Part shown: positions 7,888 through 17,244 of the stretch, piece by piece | How the letters are laid out: every line of letters starts with the position of its first letter | Numbering within the stretch: position 1 is the first letter of the stretch | Position numbers and translations under genes: made by a program | The notes under the pieces: generated by a model | Databases searched by the model: none | What the model was told of the DNA's origin: nothing | The model's input: only the letters and a program-made list of their open reading frames with translations | From: a virus | Direction: 5' to 3' (one strand) | Length of the DNA stretch: 48,358 nucleotides | IMG/VR virus record: IMGVR_UViG_3300006916_000075 | Coordinates: 1 to 48,358 of that record

Positions 7888-8748
7888 TTAAGTGTTGATA
7901 TCTGTTTGATCTGCTTGTTCACGCATGATTTTCATTTCGTTCTCATGCTGTATTTGTCTACCATAACTTGGTAAATGACCTTGCTCAATCAATATATCAT
8001 CTCTGATAGTCTGGTTCCTTTTTTCCAGGTTAAGTATTCTTGTAAAACTATTATTAACTGCGGCAGTATAATATGCAAATGGATTATCTGATTTCATCTC
8101 ATTAAATTGTAATCCAATATAACTTAATTGCACTAATGCCTGGCCTCTCATTTCATCAATATAAGTATAACCTCTCCAGTTAGCTCTGTGACTATATCTT
8201 TCCACAAGTTTTAAGAACATATGGCCTAACTTGTTAGTGATTTTACCATGCTTACAATTAAATTGACCATTACTCAAGCCACCTTCCCAATGACTTCTAG
8301 CAACTTCTTTGACTTCATCTGACACATAGGCATAATGTTTAAAAGGAGGAAAATTTACCTTTGCTAAGAATTCTGCTTCTGTTTTGGGATTTTTCTTCCT
8401 GCCAGGTTCTTCTGGGATATGTTCCATGGTCATAACACGGAATACCAAATCCTCTACAGGAATACTTTTTGGGTCTACAGCAAATTCTTTCTGCTTGGGT
8501 TTGTTCTTATAATCCTTAGGATCATGAACTGCCATTGCGGCCTGATAAGCCTCTGATTGCATTTTTGCGGCTTTGTTTTCTCTTGCGGATTTTATACTGT
8601 TTCTGTTAATTTTTTTAACATCTTGCAGTATGATATCAAAATCTGCATATTTGTCATCTGCTAACCAGCAGTAACTCATTTTGCTTTTGTGAATTTCTTT
8701 TAGAATATCTTTATTATTAAGATAGTTTACTTTTTTAGGCTGTGCCAT
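7888..8748 (-). CDS. 55: Late-transcription sigma factor gp55
   Basis: 286 residues, longer than T4 gp55 (185). It would direct host RNA polymerase to the GATAAATA late promoters. The N-terminal VNYLNNKDILKEIHKSK matches the start of T4 gp55 (YNYVNNKELL). The region-2-like core lies at about residues 165-255, including the segment from ITNKLGHMFLKLVERYS to NPFAYYTAAVNNSFTRIL. An extra basic segment of about 100 residues lies between the two. The start has a GGAG ribosome site eight bases upstream. A host-type promoter with an operator-like dyad lies at 8790-8817, which fits a gene that must act before the late genes. Confidence 0.92.
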   Translation of the reverse strand: MAQPKKVNYLNNKDILKEIHKSKMSYCWLADDKYADFDIILQDVKKINRNSIKSARENKAAKMQSEAYQAAMAVHDPKDYKNKPKQKEFAVDPKSIPVEDLVFRVMTMEHIPEEPGRKKNPKTEAEFLAKVNFPPFKHYAYVSDEVKEVARSHWEGGLSNGQFNCKHGKITNKLGHMFLKLVERYSHRANWRGYTYIDEMRGQALVQLSYIGLQFNEMKSDNPFAYYTAAVNNSFTRILNLEKRNQTIRDDILIEQGHLPSYGRQIQHENEMKIMREQADQTDINT

Positions 8749-8789
8749 TAATAACTCTCCTCAAAATTATCGTTCATTTATATTGTGTT

Positions 8790-8817
8790 ATTATACACAT
8801 TACCTGTGTATTGTCAA
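8790..8817 (-). promoter_or_regulatory. Sigma70-type promoter of the gp55-gp47-gp46 operon
   Basis: On the minus strand TTGACA (8817-8812) and TATAAT (8795-8790) are separated by 16 bases, both perfect consensus hexamers. The predicted start is near 8783, giving a leader of about 35 bases with a GGAG ribosome site before the gp55 ATG at 8748. This predicts early or middle expression by the unmodified host polymerase. Confidence 0.75.
8794..8810 (-). promoter_or_regulatory. Operator-like dyad inside the gp55 promoter
   Basis: A perfect inverted repeat TACACA-N5-TGTGTA fills the spacer and overlaps the first bases of the -10 hexamer. A protein bound here would block the polymerase. No regulator gene is identified in the window, and a chance 6-bp repeat is possible. 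Confidence 0.4.
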
Positions 8818-8864
8818 TTAATATTTAGTAAAAGTGGCCAATTAAAATATGTTTTAATGAAACA

Positions 8865-8872
8865 GATAAATA
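8865..8872 (+). promoter_or_regulatory. Late promoter for the tube-cap/gp53/hub block
   Basis: GATAAATA, with predicted start near 8878 and an AGGAG ribosome site before ATG 8891. It faces away from the gp55 promoter, so this intergenic region separates early from late transcription. Confidence 0.7.
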
Positions 8873-8890
8873 CTAACACAGGAGATTTGT

Positions 8891-9772
8891 ATGGCAGACT
8901 TTTTTAAAGCAGTAAACAGTAAAATTAATAACAAAATCGGCAAGGAGATGGGGAAACTTGATCCCAGACTTCAATCCATTGTGGGTGCCTTTTTTCCTGG
9001 TTTAGGTGGTGGAATAGAAAACTATCAGGATAATTCCTTTATGAGCTTAATGACTAATAGAGCTAATGAACTAAATCAGTCTGTTAATAATGCTGGTAAT
9101 ATAAAAGTTGTGTCTCCCGAAGGCTCCAAGCCAGGTAATGTCGATTGGAGAGCAAGACTTAGACCTAAAGATGCAGGTAGGGATAAAATTTACCAAACTG
9201 ATACAAATGGTTTGTTAGGTCCTCTTAAGAAAACAGGTGGTCTGGTTTGGCAAGAAACACCTCTAATTTTCTTAGCAGGGTTAAACGAATATAATGAACA
9301 TCTAATGCATGGAATGAATTATCCTGTAGTAACATATAACCATAGTAGACCTCCTATGCTACCAGTTACTGCTGATTTTTTTGCTAATGATGTGTATGAA
9401 GCACAATATCTATTAGCAGTTATACATTTTTGTAGAGCAGTGACCAAAGCATATTTTGGTGAAGCGGCAATTAATGATGGTGGATATGGTACACCACCGC
9501 CAGTTTTAATATTTGAATATATGGGAGACCATGGTTTTAATAAAGTACCAGTAGTTGTTAGAGACTACAACCTGCAATTACCAAATGACGTTGACTATAT
9601 ACCTGTAAAATCTAAAACAGCAGGTGGTGAAGGAGAACAAACAACGTATGTGCCAGTAAGATTTAATTTACAAATAAACTTAACACCAGCATATACACCT
9701 AAAAAGGTTAGACAGAAATTTGATGTTGAAGCATTTAGAAATGGAAAACTTTATAAGGATGGATTTATCTAA
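8891..9772 (+). CDS. 48: Baseplate tail-tube cap/junction protein (gp48-like, or gp54)
   Basis: 293 residues. Recognisable traits of the marine T4-like tube-cap family are WRARLRPK near residue 85, a central block with EAQYLLAVIHFCRAVTKAYFG, the PPPVLIFEYMG strand, and the C-terminal half with VPVRFNLQINLTPAYTPKKV followed by a conserved end. In T4, gp48 and gp54 form the platform on the baseplate on which the tail tube polymerises. Position directly before gp53 and the hub genes fits. I cannot separate gp48 from gp54 by eye; only one such gene is seen in this block. The stop overlaps the gp53 ATG (TAATG). Confidence 0.6.
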   Translation: MADFFKAVNSKINNKIGKEMGKLDPRLQSIVGAFFPGLGGGIENYQDNSFMSLMTNRANELNQSVNNAGNIKVVSPEGSKPGNVDWRARLRPKDAGRDKIYQTDTNGLLGPLKKTGGLVWQETPLIFLAGLNEYNEHLMHGMNYPVVTYNHSRPPMLPVTADFFANDVYEAQYLLAVIHFCRAVTKAYFGEAAINDGGYGTPPPVLIFEYMGDHGFNKVPVVVRDYNLQLPNDVDYIPVKSKTAGGEGEQTTYVPVRFNLQINLTPAYTPKKVRQKFDVEAFRNGKLYKDGFI

Positions 9773-10068
9773 TGGCAAAATATAGCAGAAATTCATTTAT
9801 ACAAAATCCTAGAATTAGTGATAAACAATTTTTGGATATTAATACCATTCCAAAAATAACACCTTCAGTAAATGATAGTGTCTACACCATAGAACCAGAT
9901 TATGATGAACGTCCTGATTTATTGGCATTTAAATTGTATGGCAGTTCAGAATTATGGTGGGTATTTGCCGTAAGAAATACTGATGTATTATACGATCCAA
10001 TAAGAGATTTTAAAGCAGGTACAGATATTGTTTTACCATCAGAAGAATCTGTTATGAAAAGACTTTAA
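9772..10068 (+). CDS. 53: Baseplate wedge protein gp53
   Basis: 98 residues, shorter than T4 gp53 (196) and probably equal to its core. The hallmark is ERPDLLAFKLYGSSELWWVF (about residues 46-65), followed by a strand pair and a conserved DPIRDFKAGTDIVLPS end. This segment resembles a LysM-like fold used in gp53 to bind neighbouring wedges at the final step of baseplate assembly. It is translationally coupled to the tube-cap gene and lies five bases before the large hub gene. Confidence 0.85.
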   Translation: MAKYSRNSFIQNPRISDKQFLDINTIPKITPSVNDSVYTIEPDYDERPDLLAFKLYGSSELWWVFAVRNTDVLYDPIRDFKAGTDIVLPSEESVMKRL

Positions 10069-10073
10069 AGATT

Positions 10074-13000
10074 ATGCCTACATTTAGACCTACACAATCA
10101 GAACTTTTATCCGCCCAACAAAGTTATCAAGAAACGGTAAGTGGATTAAGAGATTCCTATCAATCTGCTAGAGAAACTGTATTTAATAATGTGGATAATT
10201 TGCGAAGTTTATCTGACGCACAAGACTTTTTAAAAAATAATTCGGAATTATTTAACGTTTTAGGAAACGATGATATTGCTGAAATACAGAAGATATTTAA
10301 AAGTAAAACATCAGATTTTACACAATCAGCACTTGAAGATTTAGAATTAAGGAATAGTTTAGACGAGCTTGATCCACAAAATAATGAATCTGAGTATTTG
10401 GCGGCCGCCCAGCAAGGACAATATTTGCCTAACAGAGTTTCCGGTAATATTTTAGACAAGTATCATACACCAAATTATCATATCAGATTATTCATGATAG
10501 ATAAACAAAAAGTTATCGAAATGCACAACACACCTAATGACGATCCAAAAAATACTATTGGCTTCGACATTGCCCTTCAAGACCCTAGTAATGAAGTAGT
10601 TATAGCACAAACAGGTGTTACTGATTTAACTATTGATAATTTAAATCTAGAGCATTTCAACAATGATGGCACAGAATATGATGTTAATAAAAACAGAAGT
10701 GTTGCAACAACGGTAACATTTGACATAACAGAGCCAGGGTCTGTATCATTTTTAGACAGACTTGCGGCCGCAAAAGTTTATTGTGGGTATACAGAAACTA
10801 TAGTAGACACAGCAGAAGGCCAATCACTTGGTCTTTCTGGTTCAACTGATCCTTCACAAGCAGTATCAAGTAATATACCTTTCTATTTAGAGATCACATT
10901 TAAAGGTTATCCTGATGAGACAATTGATGATGCACCTAATAATAAACCTAGTGATCCGCATATGATAGGTCGTCCATTCGTGTATGAATTAGGATATTTG
11001 AAATTCGATATGGAAATAACTCCAGAAGGTTCCACGTATCATTGCTCTGCTCACATCATGGACAATGTTGCACAATTTAAAAAATATCATACATTTCAAA
11101 CAGAAATAGTAATTTCTGGAGGTACTATTACGGAACTGTTAGAAGCCCTACAGAGATCATTAAATAACCAATTAACTACAGAAAATAATACTGAAGGAAC
11201 ATCAGGATCTACAAACACAGATAATTCTGGAAATACAACTGATGATACTCTGTCCAAAGCAAAAACTGAATATATTATAAACTATGAGGATATGTTTTAT
11301 AAAAAAGATTTTAAAGCCGGAGAAGGAGATAATCCTGATAATGCTCAAGATCAAAGAACTACTACAGGAAGATATTTAGACAGAATCTATATAGATCCAG
11401 ACAGAGTTACACCTATAAATTTTGCAGACGCACCAGAATCCTATCAAACAAAATTTGCAGACAGATTTGGTGGCCAGGATGCGCCAACAAAACCACAAGA
11501 TAGTTCTACTTTCGGTTCTTATACTCCACCAGATGGTTTGGCCGGTGGTGACATATTTTTAGATGATCCATTAAGCGGTGACCAAATTGCTAATACAGAC
11601 ATAAGCCAATTAGATGAAAGAAATATGGATAGAGTTAGAACAATCTTGTCTGATAAATCTTCAGTTTCCTTAAGGTTTCCTAAAGGTAATAATGTTCAAG
11701 ATGCCTTGATAACAATTATGGGTCTGAGTTACGATTTTATGCAAAATGCCACCAGACTAAAGGATTTAGAAAACCCCGAAAAGGGTGTTGACATGAAGAA
11801 AACTTTTGTAGGTTGGTTTACTATAGGCAATTCTATAAATTTTGACTATAGCAAATTTGATCCTAAAAAAAGACAATATAAAGCCAGAGTTGAATATAGT
11901 CTTTTACGAGTTCAATCTCCCAGGACAGACATAGGATTGACTTCTAGTTGTATGGCACCACTTACAAATTTAGAAATTGTAACAGACAGAATTACCGAAT
12001 TAAAAATTCAAAAAGAATATCTTTATATGTTTACAGGCTTAAATGACCAAATAAAAAGTTTAGATCTTAAATTTGATGAGGCCTTTGCATTAAGAGTACC
12101 ATATTATGGATTAAGAAATCCTGTAGCTCAATTGGCTTATGCTCATGCTAACAGCAAAACATTAGATGAAGCAGAAAAAGAAAATCCGCTTTTAACAAGT
12201 CCTAATGAAAAACAAAAAGCAGAAGCTCAAAAAGCCACAATAATAGATTTTTTAAATGATGTAAAATCACAAATAGATAGTGGAAAAGATATCCTACAAA
12301 CTGCTATAGGTAATGTAGTAGATGGTTCTACTGGAAGTGGTTTTACAAGGGAGTTTGTGGAAAGTGCATTAAGCGGACAAAATGCGGCAAACGAAGATGC
12401 GTTGGTCGAAGCCATTGCGGCTGATGAGGTATTTAGAGAAGCAATAAATCAGGAACTGGTCAGAAACAGAATTGCTTCACAAACTGGAACTCCCACAGAA
12501 AGTGATACACAGGAAAGTACGCAAGAAGAAGACGAAAGAGATATTAATATACCTGTATTTTCTTCACAATTGGTACCGGGTCTAGAAGGTCCAGGTGACG
12601 ACTCCAGAATCGCAGAAAGATTTGCATCTTTTATGAACGCTCAAGAAGTATTTGACTCTAGAGCTTTAGTTTCAGGAGCCACATCAACAATTAATGTTGA
12701 TACTACATCAACAAATCAAAAAAGTTACTCTCAGGCAGTTGAACGTGGTTCTATTAGAGCTATGGCATTCTCACATTTAATGTCTCAACATGCTGGTGCT
12801 AGTAGCAGTATGCAATTGGTTATGGAAATAAGGGGTGATCCTTGGTGGTGGGGTAAGAAAAATTTTTATGATCTAGATAAAACAGCAGACAGCAACGAAT
12901 ATATTTCAGATCTAGAAGGCGCCTATGCAGACAGTGGTGGACCTGTAATTTTATTAATGATAGAATCTCCAAGGAAATTAGACTTTAATGTAGATGACGA

Positions 13001-13418
13001 AGACGCAAATACTGGACTATATAATTTTGGTCACTTAAATTACACTATGAGCGGTGTGTATCGTTGTACACGATGTGAATCAACATTGGCTAACGGTGAA
13101 TTTTATCAGACATTGAGTTTGGTTAAAGCTCAAGAGTATGATGTATCTAAAATAGAACAAGTTAGCACTTTGGTTCAGGCCAGAATAGATGAATGGGCAG
13201 ATACTATTCAAAATACAGACGGTGGAGCACCTGGAACTTTGTCTGGTGTTTTAAACTCTTCAGGTATTGAAGGTGTTGATATGCCAACAGGAAGTGATTT
13301 ACTGAATCCTGATTTTAACCCTTTTGCAGATGTACAAGTACAAGCCATACCAGTAGATAACAGATCAGGATTACAAAAAGGATTGATTTATAGTCCAATC
13401 ACAGGAAGAAAATATTAA
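10074..13418 (+). CDS. VrlC-like large baseplate hub protein
   Basis: 1114 residues. The first 110 residues are helical. Residues about 130-330 hold beta-rich segments such as YHIRLFMID, GVTDLTIDNLNLEHF and PFYLEITFKGYPD, which read like the ring domains of hub proteins (T4 gp27 type). A Ser/Thr/Asn linker follows near residues 365-390. The C-terminal third contains MQLVMEIRGDPWWWGKKNFY and ends in flexible sequence. In other marine T4-like phages a large protein annotated VrlC lies between gp53 and gp5; position and size match. Inference: it replaces T4 gp27 as the hub that holds the spike. Twice in this gene GCGGCCGC encodes an Ala triplet. Confidence 0.55.
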   Translation: MPTFRPTQSELLSAQQSYQETVSGLRDSYQSARETVFNNVDNLRSLSDAQDFLKNNSELFNVLGNDDIAEIQKIFKSKTSDFTQSALEDLELRNSLDELDPQNNESEYLAAAQQGQYLPNRVSGNILDKYHTPNYHIRLFMIDKQKVIEMHNTPNDDPKNTIGFDIALQDPSNEVVIAQTGVTDLTIDNLNLEHFNNDGTEYDVNKNRSVATTVTFDITEPGSVSFLDRLAAAKVYCGYTETIVDTAEGQSLGLSGSTDPSQAVSSNIPFYLEITFKGYPDETIDDAPNNKPSDPHMIGRPFVYELGYLKFDMEITPEGSTYHCSAHIMDNVAQFKKYHTFQTEIVISGGTITELLEALQRSLNNQLTTENNTEGTSGSTNTDNSGNTTDDTLSKAKTEYIINYEDMFYKKDFKAGEGDNPDNAQDQRTTTGRYLDRIYIDPDRVTPINFADAPESYQTKFADRFGGQDAPTKPQDSSTFGSYTPPDGLAGGDIFLDDPLSGDQIANTDISQLDERNMDRVRTILSDKSSVSLRFPKGNNVQDALITIMGLSYDFMQNATRLKDLENPEKGVDMKKTFVGWFTIGNSINFDYSKFDPKKRQYKARVEYSLLRVQSPRTDIGLTSSCMAPLTNLEIVTDRITELKIQKEYLYMFTGLNDQIKSLDLKFDEAFALRVPYYGLRNPVAQLAYAHANSKTLDEAEKENPLLTSPNEKQKAEAQKATIIDFLNDVKSQIDSGKDILQTAIGNVVDGSTGSGFTREFVESALSGQNAANEDALVEAIAADEVFREAINQELVRNRIASQTGTPTESDTQESTQEEDERDINIPVFSSQLVPGLEGPGDDSRIAERFASFMNAQEVFDSRALVSGATSTINVDTTSTNQKSYSQAVERGSIRAMAFSHLMSQHAGASSSMQLVMEIRGDPWWWGKKNFYDLDKTADSNEYISDLEGAYADSGGPVILLMIESPRKLDFNVDDEDANTGLYNFGHLNYTMSGVYRCTRCESTLANGEFYQTLSLVKAQEYDVSKIEQVSTLVQARIDEWADTIQNTDGGAPGTLSGVLNSSGIEGVDMPTGSDLLNPDFNPFADVQVQAIPVDNRSGLQKGLIYSPITGRKY

Positions 13419-13450
13419 ACATGTGTGTAAATACGCATGGAGGAAAATAA

Positions 13451-15775
13451 ATGGGAAATTCATATGAAGATAGTGGAGGAGCAGGAGATTATAAACTTGC
13501 TGAAACTGTTAAAGATTTAGAATTTTCCGGCATATATTCAGGTGTAATCAGAGATACTGCTGACTATCACAGACAAGGAAAGCTCAAAGTTTTTGTATCA
13601 GCCTTGGGTGCAGAAATGACTTCCAAAGCAGATTCATCAAGCACACTAGGTCCTGGTGAAGTAATGGCAAAATGGTCCTCACCATTTTTAGGAAAAACAG
13701 AAGAAGTAGGTGGATCAGATCTAGATCATAGATCATATGAGCAAACATCTAAATCATACGGCATGTGGATGGCACCACCAGATAGAGGTGTGCTGGTTCT
13801 GGTTGCATTTGTAAACCATAATCCAGATGATGCTTATATTTTATCCTGCATAGGCGGTACAGAATGGCAAGGACATATGATGCCTTCTATACCAGGGAGT
13901 TTACTAAATTACGGCAAAGGTGGTGCAGGTATCAATTTACCTGTAGCAGAAAAATCCACCATAGACCCAGTAACAGGCCAGGAGGGTACAGATACACCTA
14001 GACCTGTTCATCATGACTTAGCAGAAGCATTAGTAAAACAGGGTTTAATTACTGACAAAGTCAGAGGTACTGCAAGACGTGGAGTTAGGTCGTCAGATAC
14101 ATCAACAACATACGGAATTTTAACACCAGGCCCATTAGTAAATTCTGAAGAAGAAGGAAAAGGAAACCCAAAACACAGAATGGGCGGACATACATTTGTA
14201 ATGGACGACAGTCGTGATAGTAGACATATAAGATTAAGAAGTGCAGGTGGCAATCAGATATTATTAGATGACAATGAGGGTATAGTTTATATTATTAACA
14301 AACCTGGAACTGCATGGGTAGAGCTTTCTAAAAATGGCGGTATAAGTATTTTTGGAGAAGCCGATATAAGTTTAAGATCCAAAGGAAACTTCAATTTAAG
14401 AGCAGACAAAAATGTAAACATAGAAGCAGGAAAAAATATTAGACTTAAAGCCGCAGGTGATATGAAAGAAGGTGAATATGTAGGCATGCCAGAAGGTTAT
14501 GCCTCTGGAATTCATAAAGGTCCTGCTGGTGTTGGTGGTGATATAAGATTAGAGTCTGTTGGAGCAACATCTGTTTTAGCAGGAACAAACACAGTTTTAA
14601 ATGCTAAAAACGGTGATGCCAGTGTTAAAGGTGCAAATAAAATAAATCTAGATGCTAGAAAAATTAATATAGTATCTACAGTTAGACCTGCTCCTGTAGG
14701 AGACCCAGATGTCTTTGGCGGTGTAACAATAGAAGCATTGGGTGGTCCATTGGGATTATTAGGAACTACTGGTTTAAACCTGGTTGGTACAGCAGGTATA
14801 GGACTAGCAGGTGTGCCTATATTATTAAACTCTCCACCAGGTGTTGCAGGTATACCTCCACTTAAAGGAACACCAGGTCCGTCTCTTAAACCATTAAACA
14901 TGCAGGATTTAACAGATTTATCCAGTACACCACCTGAATATGATCGTGACGGTGAAAATATTTTGCCAGGTGGTGGTATAAGAGAGGACGGTGCAACTAT
15001 TAGCACTATTGTAGGAGAAATGCTTACAGCAGAACCATACGCAGGTCATTATAAGTCCGATGCGGCCGCAGATGCTAATCAGTACGGAATGAGTGAAGAC
15101 TCGTCTGCAGACACAGACCCAAATGCACAGCCTCCAGGAGACAGCAACGACCCATTTGCAGGCTATAAAGCAGAAGTAAAACAGATCATGAACGAAGTTG
15201 TGCAAAAACGTGTTCAGGATGATCAGAAAAAACTTGATGATCTTTTAGGTAGTTTTCCATTTCCTATACCTGGTCTTGAGGCACTTAAAGAACAGGCAGG
15301 TGATAAAGCAAATGAAATAATGAGTAATTTTAATGTTGCAGGACTTAAAGGAAATTTAAATGCATTATTAAATTACGAAGAATATCTCAAAGGTTTAATT
15401 ATGCCAAGTTTTAGTTTTGATATACCCACATTATCAGATTTACTAGCAGGAAAATTTGGTTATGCATTACAATTACCAGATTGGATGGCTGAAACAAAAG
15501 CAATGATTTTAGATGTACAGAATAGACTGACCGAATTGCAAAAATACATGCAAAATCCAGCCGCCGCTTTAGGTAATATGGCCAACCAAGCAATAGGAGA
15601 AGTTTCTGGTGAATTAGGATTAGATAATATGAACAGTATAGGTGATGTGAGTGGCCTAGCAAGTAATGTTATGAAACAAACAGGATTAACAACCGGCCAA
15701 TTAAATCAAAAGGTTAGTGATATTGCAAATAGCATAACCAAAGGTGCAAACGAAAATGAGGGAGGTGGTGGCTAA
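13451..15775 (+). CDS. 5: Central tail spike gp5-like, without lysozyme domain
   Basis: 774 residues. Residues about 25-140 form an OB-fold-like domain (YSGVIRDTADYHRQGKLKVF through PPDRGVLVLVAFVNHNPDDA) as in T4 gp5 and VgrG. Residues about 240-460 form a beta-helix-type repeat (GNFNLRADKNVNIEAGKNI and similar eight-residue steps) that would make the membrane-piercing needle. The T4 lysozyme insert expected between the two is absent; about 90 Gly/Pro-rich residues stand there instead. From about 560 to the end an extra helical region occurs. A GGAGG ribosome site precedes ATG. The stop overlaps the ATG of the next gene, which encodes a lysozyme-like domain. Confidence 0.8.
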   Translation: MGNSYEDSGGAGDYKLAETVKDLEFSGIYSGVIRDTADYHRQGKLKVFVSALGAEMTSKADSSSTLGPGEVMAKWSSPFLGKTEEVGGSDLDHRSYEQTSKSYGMWMAPPDRGVLVLVAFVNHNPDDAYILSCIGGTEWQGHMMPSIPGSLLNYGKGGAGINLPVAEKSTIDPVTGQEGTDTPRPVHHDLAEALVKQGLITDKVRGTARRGVRSSDTSTTYGILTPGPLVNSEEEGKGNPKHRMGGHTFVMDDSRDSRHIRLRSAGGNQILLDDNEGIVYIINKPGTAWVELSKNGGISIFGEADISLRSKGNFNLRADKNVNIEAGKNIRLKAAGDMKEGEYVGMPEGYASGIHKGPAGVGGDIRLESVGATSVLAGTNTVLNAKNGDASVKGANKINLDARKINIVSTVRPAPVGDPDVFGGVTIEALGGPLGLLGTTGLNLVGTAGIGLAGVPILLNSPPGVAGIPPLKGTPGPSLKPLNMQDLTDLSSTPPEYDRDGENILPGGGIREDGATISTIVGEMLTAEPYAGHYKSDAAADANQYGMSEDSSADTDPNAQPPGDSNDPFAGYKAEVKQIMNEVVQKRVQDDQKKLDDLLGSFPFPIPGLEALKEQAGDKANEIMSNFNVAGLKGNLNALLNYEEYLKGLIMPSFSFDIPTLSDLLAGKFGYALQLPDWMAETKAMILDVQNRLTELQKYMQNPAAALGNMANQAIGEVSGELGLDNMNSIGDVSGLASNVMKQTGLTTGQLNQKVSDIANSITKGANENEGGGG

Positions 15776-16440
15776 TGAGCGGTCCTGGAAAATTAGAAAT
15801 ATTAGAAAAAATAATTACAAAATTTGTAGAAAAAGGAATAACTCCTGTGTTTGATGGTCCTAGCATTATATTAATAGACAAATCAGGAAATAAACTAGTA
15901 GATTTCACAAATGGTTTGGGACCTATAGGTTCCGATTTAACAATGATGACCAAATTAGAAGAAGCATCAAGTGTTGTGAAGGCATTAGTTAGAGTACCGC
16001 TAAGTGATAATCAAATGTTAGCAATAACAAGTTTTTGCAGTCATATAGGTGGCGAAAATTTTGGTAGAAGTGGTGTTTTGCGTCAACTTAATAATAAAAA
16101 TTATGTGTTAGTACCAGAAGCATTACTACGATGGAGAGTGGGCTCTGCAAATCCTAACGAACCAGCAGAAGTAAGACTGGATTTTCAACACAGAAGAGAG
16201 TTCGAATCAGAACTGTTTACAACACCAGATATTGTAAAAATAGATTTTAACATAGAAGGTGAAAACAAAGCAACATGGAAACAACTTACTGCCAGGTTAA
16301 AAAAGAGAAAACGAGAAGCAATGGGTGTTTTATTAGAAGGTCAGGTTAAAGGAAATTATTTGGAGTTTGGTGACTTGTCAAAACTTATAAACAATGGCCC
16401 TTCAGACCTAACAGGTAAAAGTCAAGACACTGATAATTAA
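15775..16440 (+). CDS. Lysozyme-like (GH24 fold) protein, active site degenerate
   Basis: 221 residues. The middle, LSDNQMLAITSFCSHIGGEN then RSGVLRQLNNKNYVLVPEALLRW and later RLDFQHRREFESELF, follows the GH24 pattern 'LsdnQ..AL.SF.fN.G...f..StLl..lN......a...f..W ... RR..E..L'. The T4 lysozyme Glu11-Asp20-Thr26 triad is not clearly present in the N-terminal 60 residues, so it may be inactive or use other residues. Together with the lysozyme-less gp5 encoded upstream (overlap TAATG), this suggests that the gp5 lysozyme module exists here as a separate subunit of the hub. Its 3' end overlaps the convergent coiled-coil gene by four bases. Confidence 0.6.
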   Translation: MSGPGKLEILEKIITKFVEKGITPVFDGPSIILIDKSGNKLVDFTNGLGPIGSDLTMMTKLEEASSVVKALVRVPLSDNQMLAITSFCSHIGGENFGRSGVLRQLNNKNYVLVPEALLRWRVGSANPNEPAEVRLDFQHRREFESELFTTPDIVKIDFNIEGENKATWKQLTARLKKRKREAMGVLLEGQVKGNYLEFGDLSKLINNGPSDLTGKSQDTDN

Positions 16441-16628
16441 TCTTTTATAAATTTTTTAAGATCAGCATTTTCAACAAGTAATCTGTACTTTTGTTCTTGT
16501 TCTTCAGCAACTGCTTTTTCCAATAATTCAATATGAGCTCTTAGAGAGGCACATTCATTATTTTTATTAACTAGCATAACTCTTAGTTCTTCTTCTAGTG
16601 TGTTATTTAAACTATGTACTACTTCCAT
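16437..16628 (-). CDS. Small coiled-coil protein, unknown function
   Basis: 63 residues from ATG 16628, chosen because GAGGA lies at good distance upstream; an in-frame ATG at 16640 would add four residues but lies inside the hydrolase gene. The sequence is one long amphipathic helix with heptad spacing (LEEELRVMLVNKNNECASL and onward) rich in Glu and Leu, with no membrane segment. It follows the alpha/beta hydrolase by one base and shares its promoter. It may be a partner or regulator of that enzyme, which is a guess. Confidence 0.6.
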   Translation of the reverse strand: MEVVHSLNNTLEEELRVMLVNKNNECASLRAHIELLEKAVAEEQEQKYRLLVENADLKKFIKD

Positions 16629-16629
16629 A

Positions 16630-17238
16630 TTATTCCTCAAATATTATTTTTTGTAATAAGTTTGTTACGTTGTTATTTAACAAAACAGCACTATGTCCTG
16701 CTTCTATAAACGTATTTTCAGACATTTTGAATTTAGGTGGAGTTGCACTTTGACTATCACAATCTATCATACCGTCATTTGCCTTACCGCCTAAACCTGC
16801 TACAGGGTTGGCACCTTTTGTACATACTATATTAGTATGGGCTCCTGCATACCTTTTTTCCTGTAAGAGTGCTAAAACTTCTGCACCAGGTCTGGTATTC
16901 TGAAACATTTTGGAGTTTCTCCAAAAATATCCAAAAATTCTTGCTACAGGAGTGCCCATCCAGGGAGTTGCTATTGTAATTAAATGCTTAATTTTGTTTG
17001 GATATACACTAACATACCAGGCCGCCAGTAACCCTCCAAAACTATGCCCTACAAAATACACTGGTTCTTTGCCGAATTCACGTTCTTTTTGTAGCCTGAT
17101 CATTTCTACTACATCGAAGGGATCATCTTCCATACTGTATTCTGGTGTTAAAATCCTATGTTCTGGTAATTTTAGTGTGTAATAATTAAAATTATCAGCA
17201 CAAGCATTAGCACCATGTATGTAAATCACGTTTTTCAT
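16630..17238 (-). CDS. Alpha/beta-hydrolase (lipase/esterase-like)
   Basis: 202 residues, cytoplasmic by sequence (no signal peptide). The protein begins directly with the first beta strand and the oxyanion motif IHGA (residues 7-10). The nucleophile elbow is GHSFGG (64-69, Ser66). TPWMGTP (91-97) is typical of lipase-type esterases. The acid is Asp155 or Asp159 in NDGMIDCDS, and the base is His182 in AGHSAV, so a full Ser-Asp-His triad is present. The substrate cannot be inferred; lipid, ester or acyl-glycan are possible. It is transcribed opposite to the tail genes from its own consensus sigma70 promoter, which places the mRNA start at or next to the A of its ATG. This suggests early expression and a non-structural role. 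Confidence 0.75.
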   Translation of the reverse strand: MKNVIYIHGANACADNFNYYTLKLPEHRILTPEYSMEDDPFDVVEMIRLQKEREFGKEPVYFVGHSFGGLLAAWYVSVYPNKIKHLITIATPWMGTPVARIFGYFWRNSKMFQNTRPGAEVLALLQEKRYAGAHTNIVCTKGANPVAGLGGKANDGMIDCDSQSATPPKFKMSENTFIEAGHSAVLLNNNVTNLLQKIIFEE

Positions 17239-17244
17239 ATTGCC

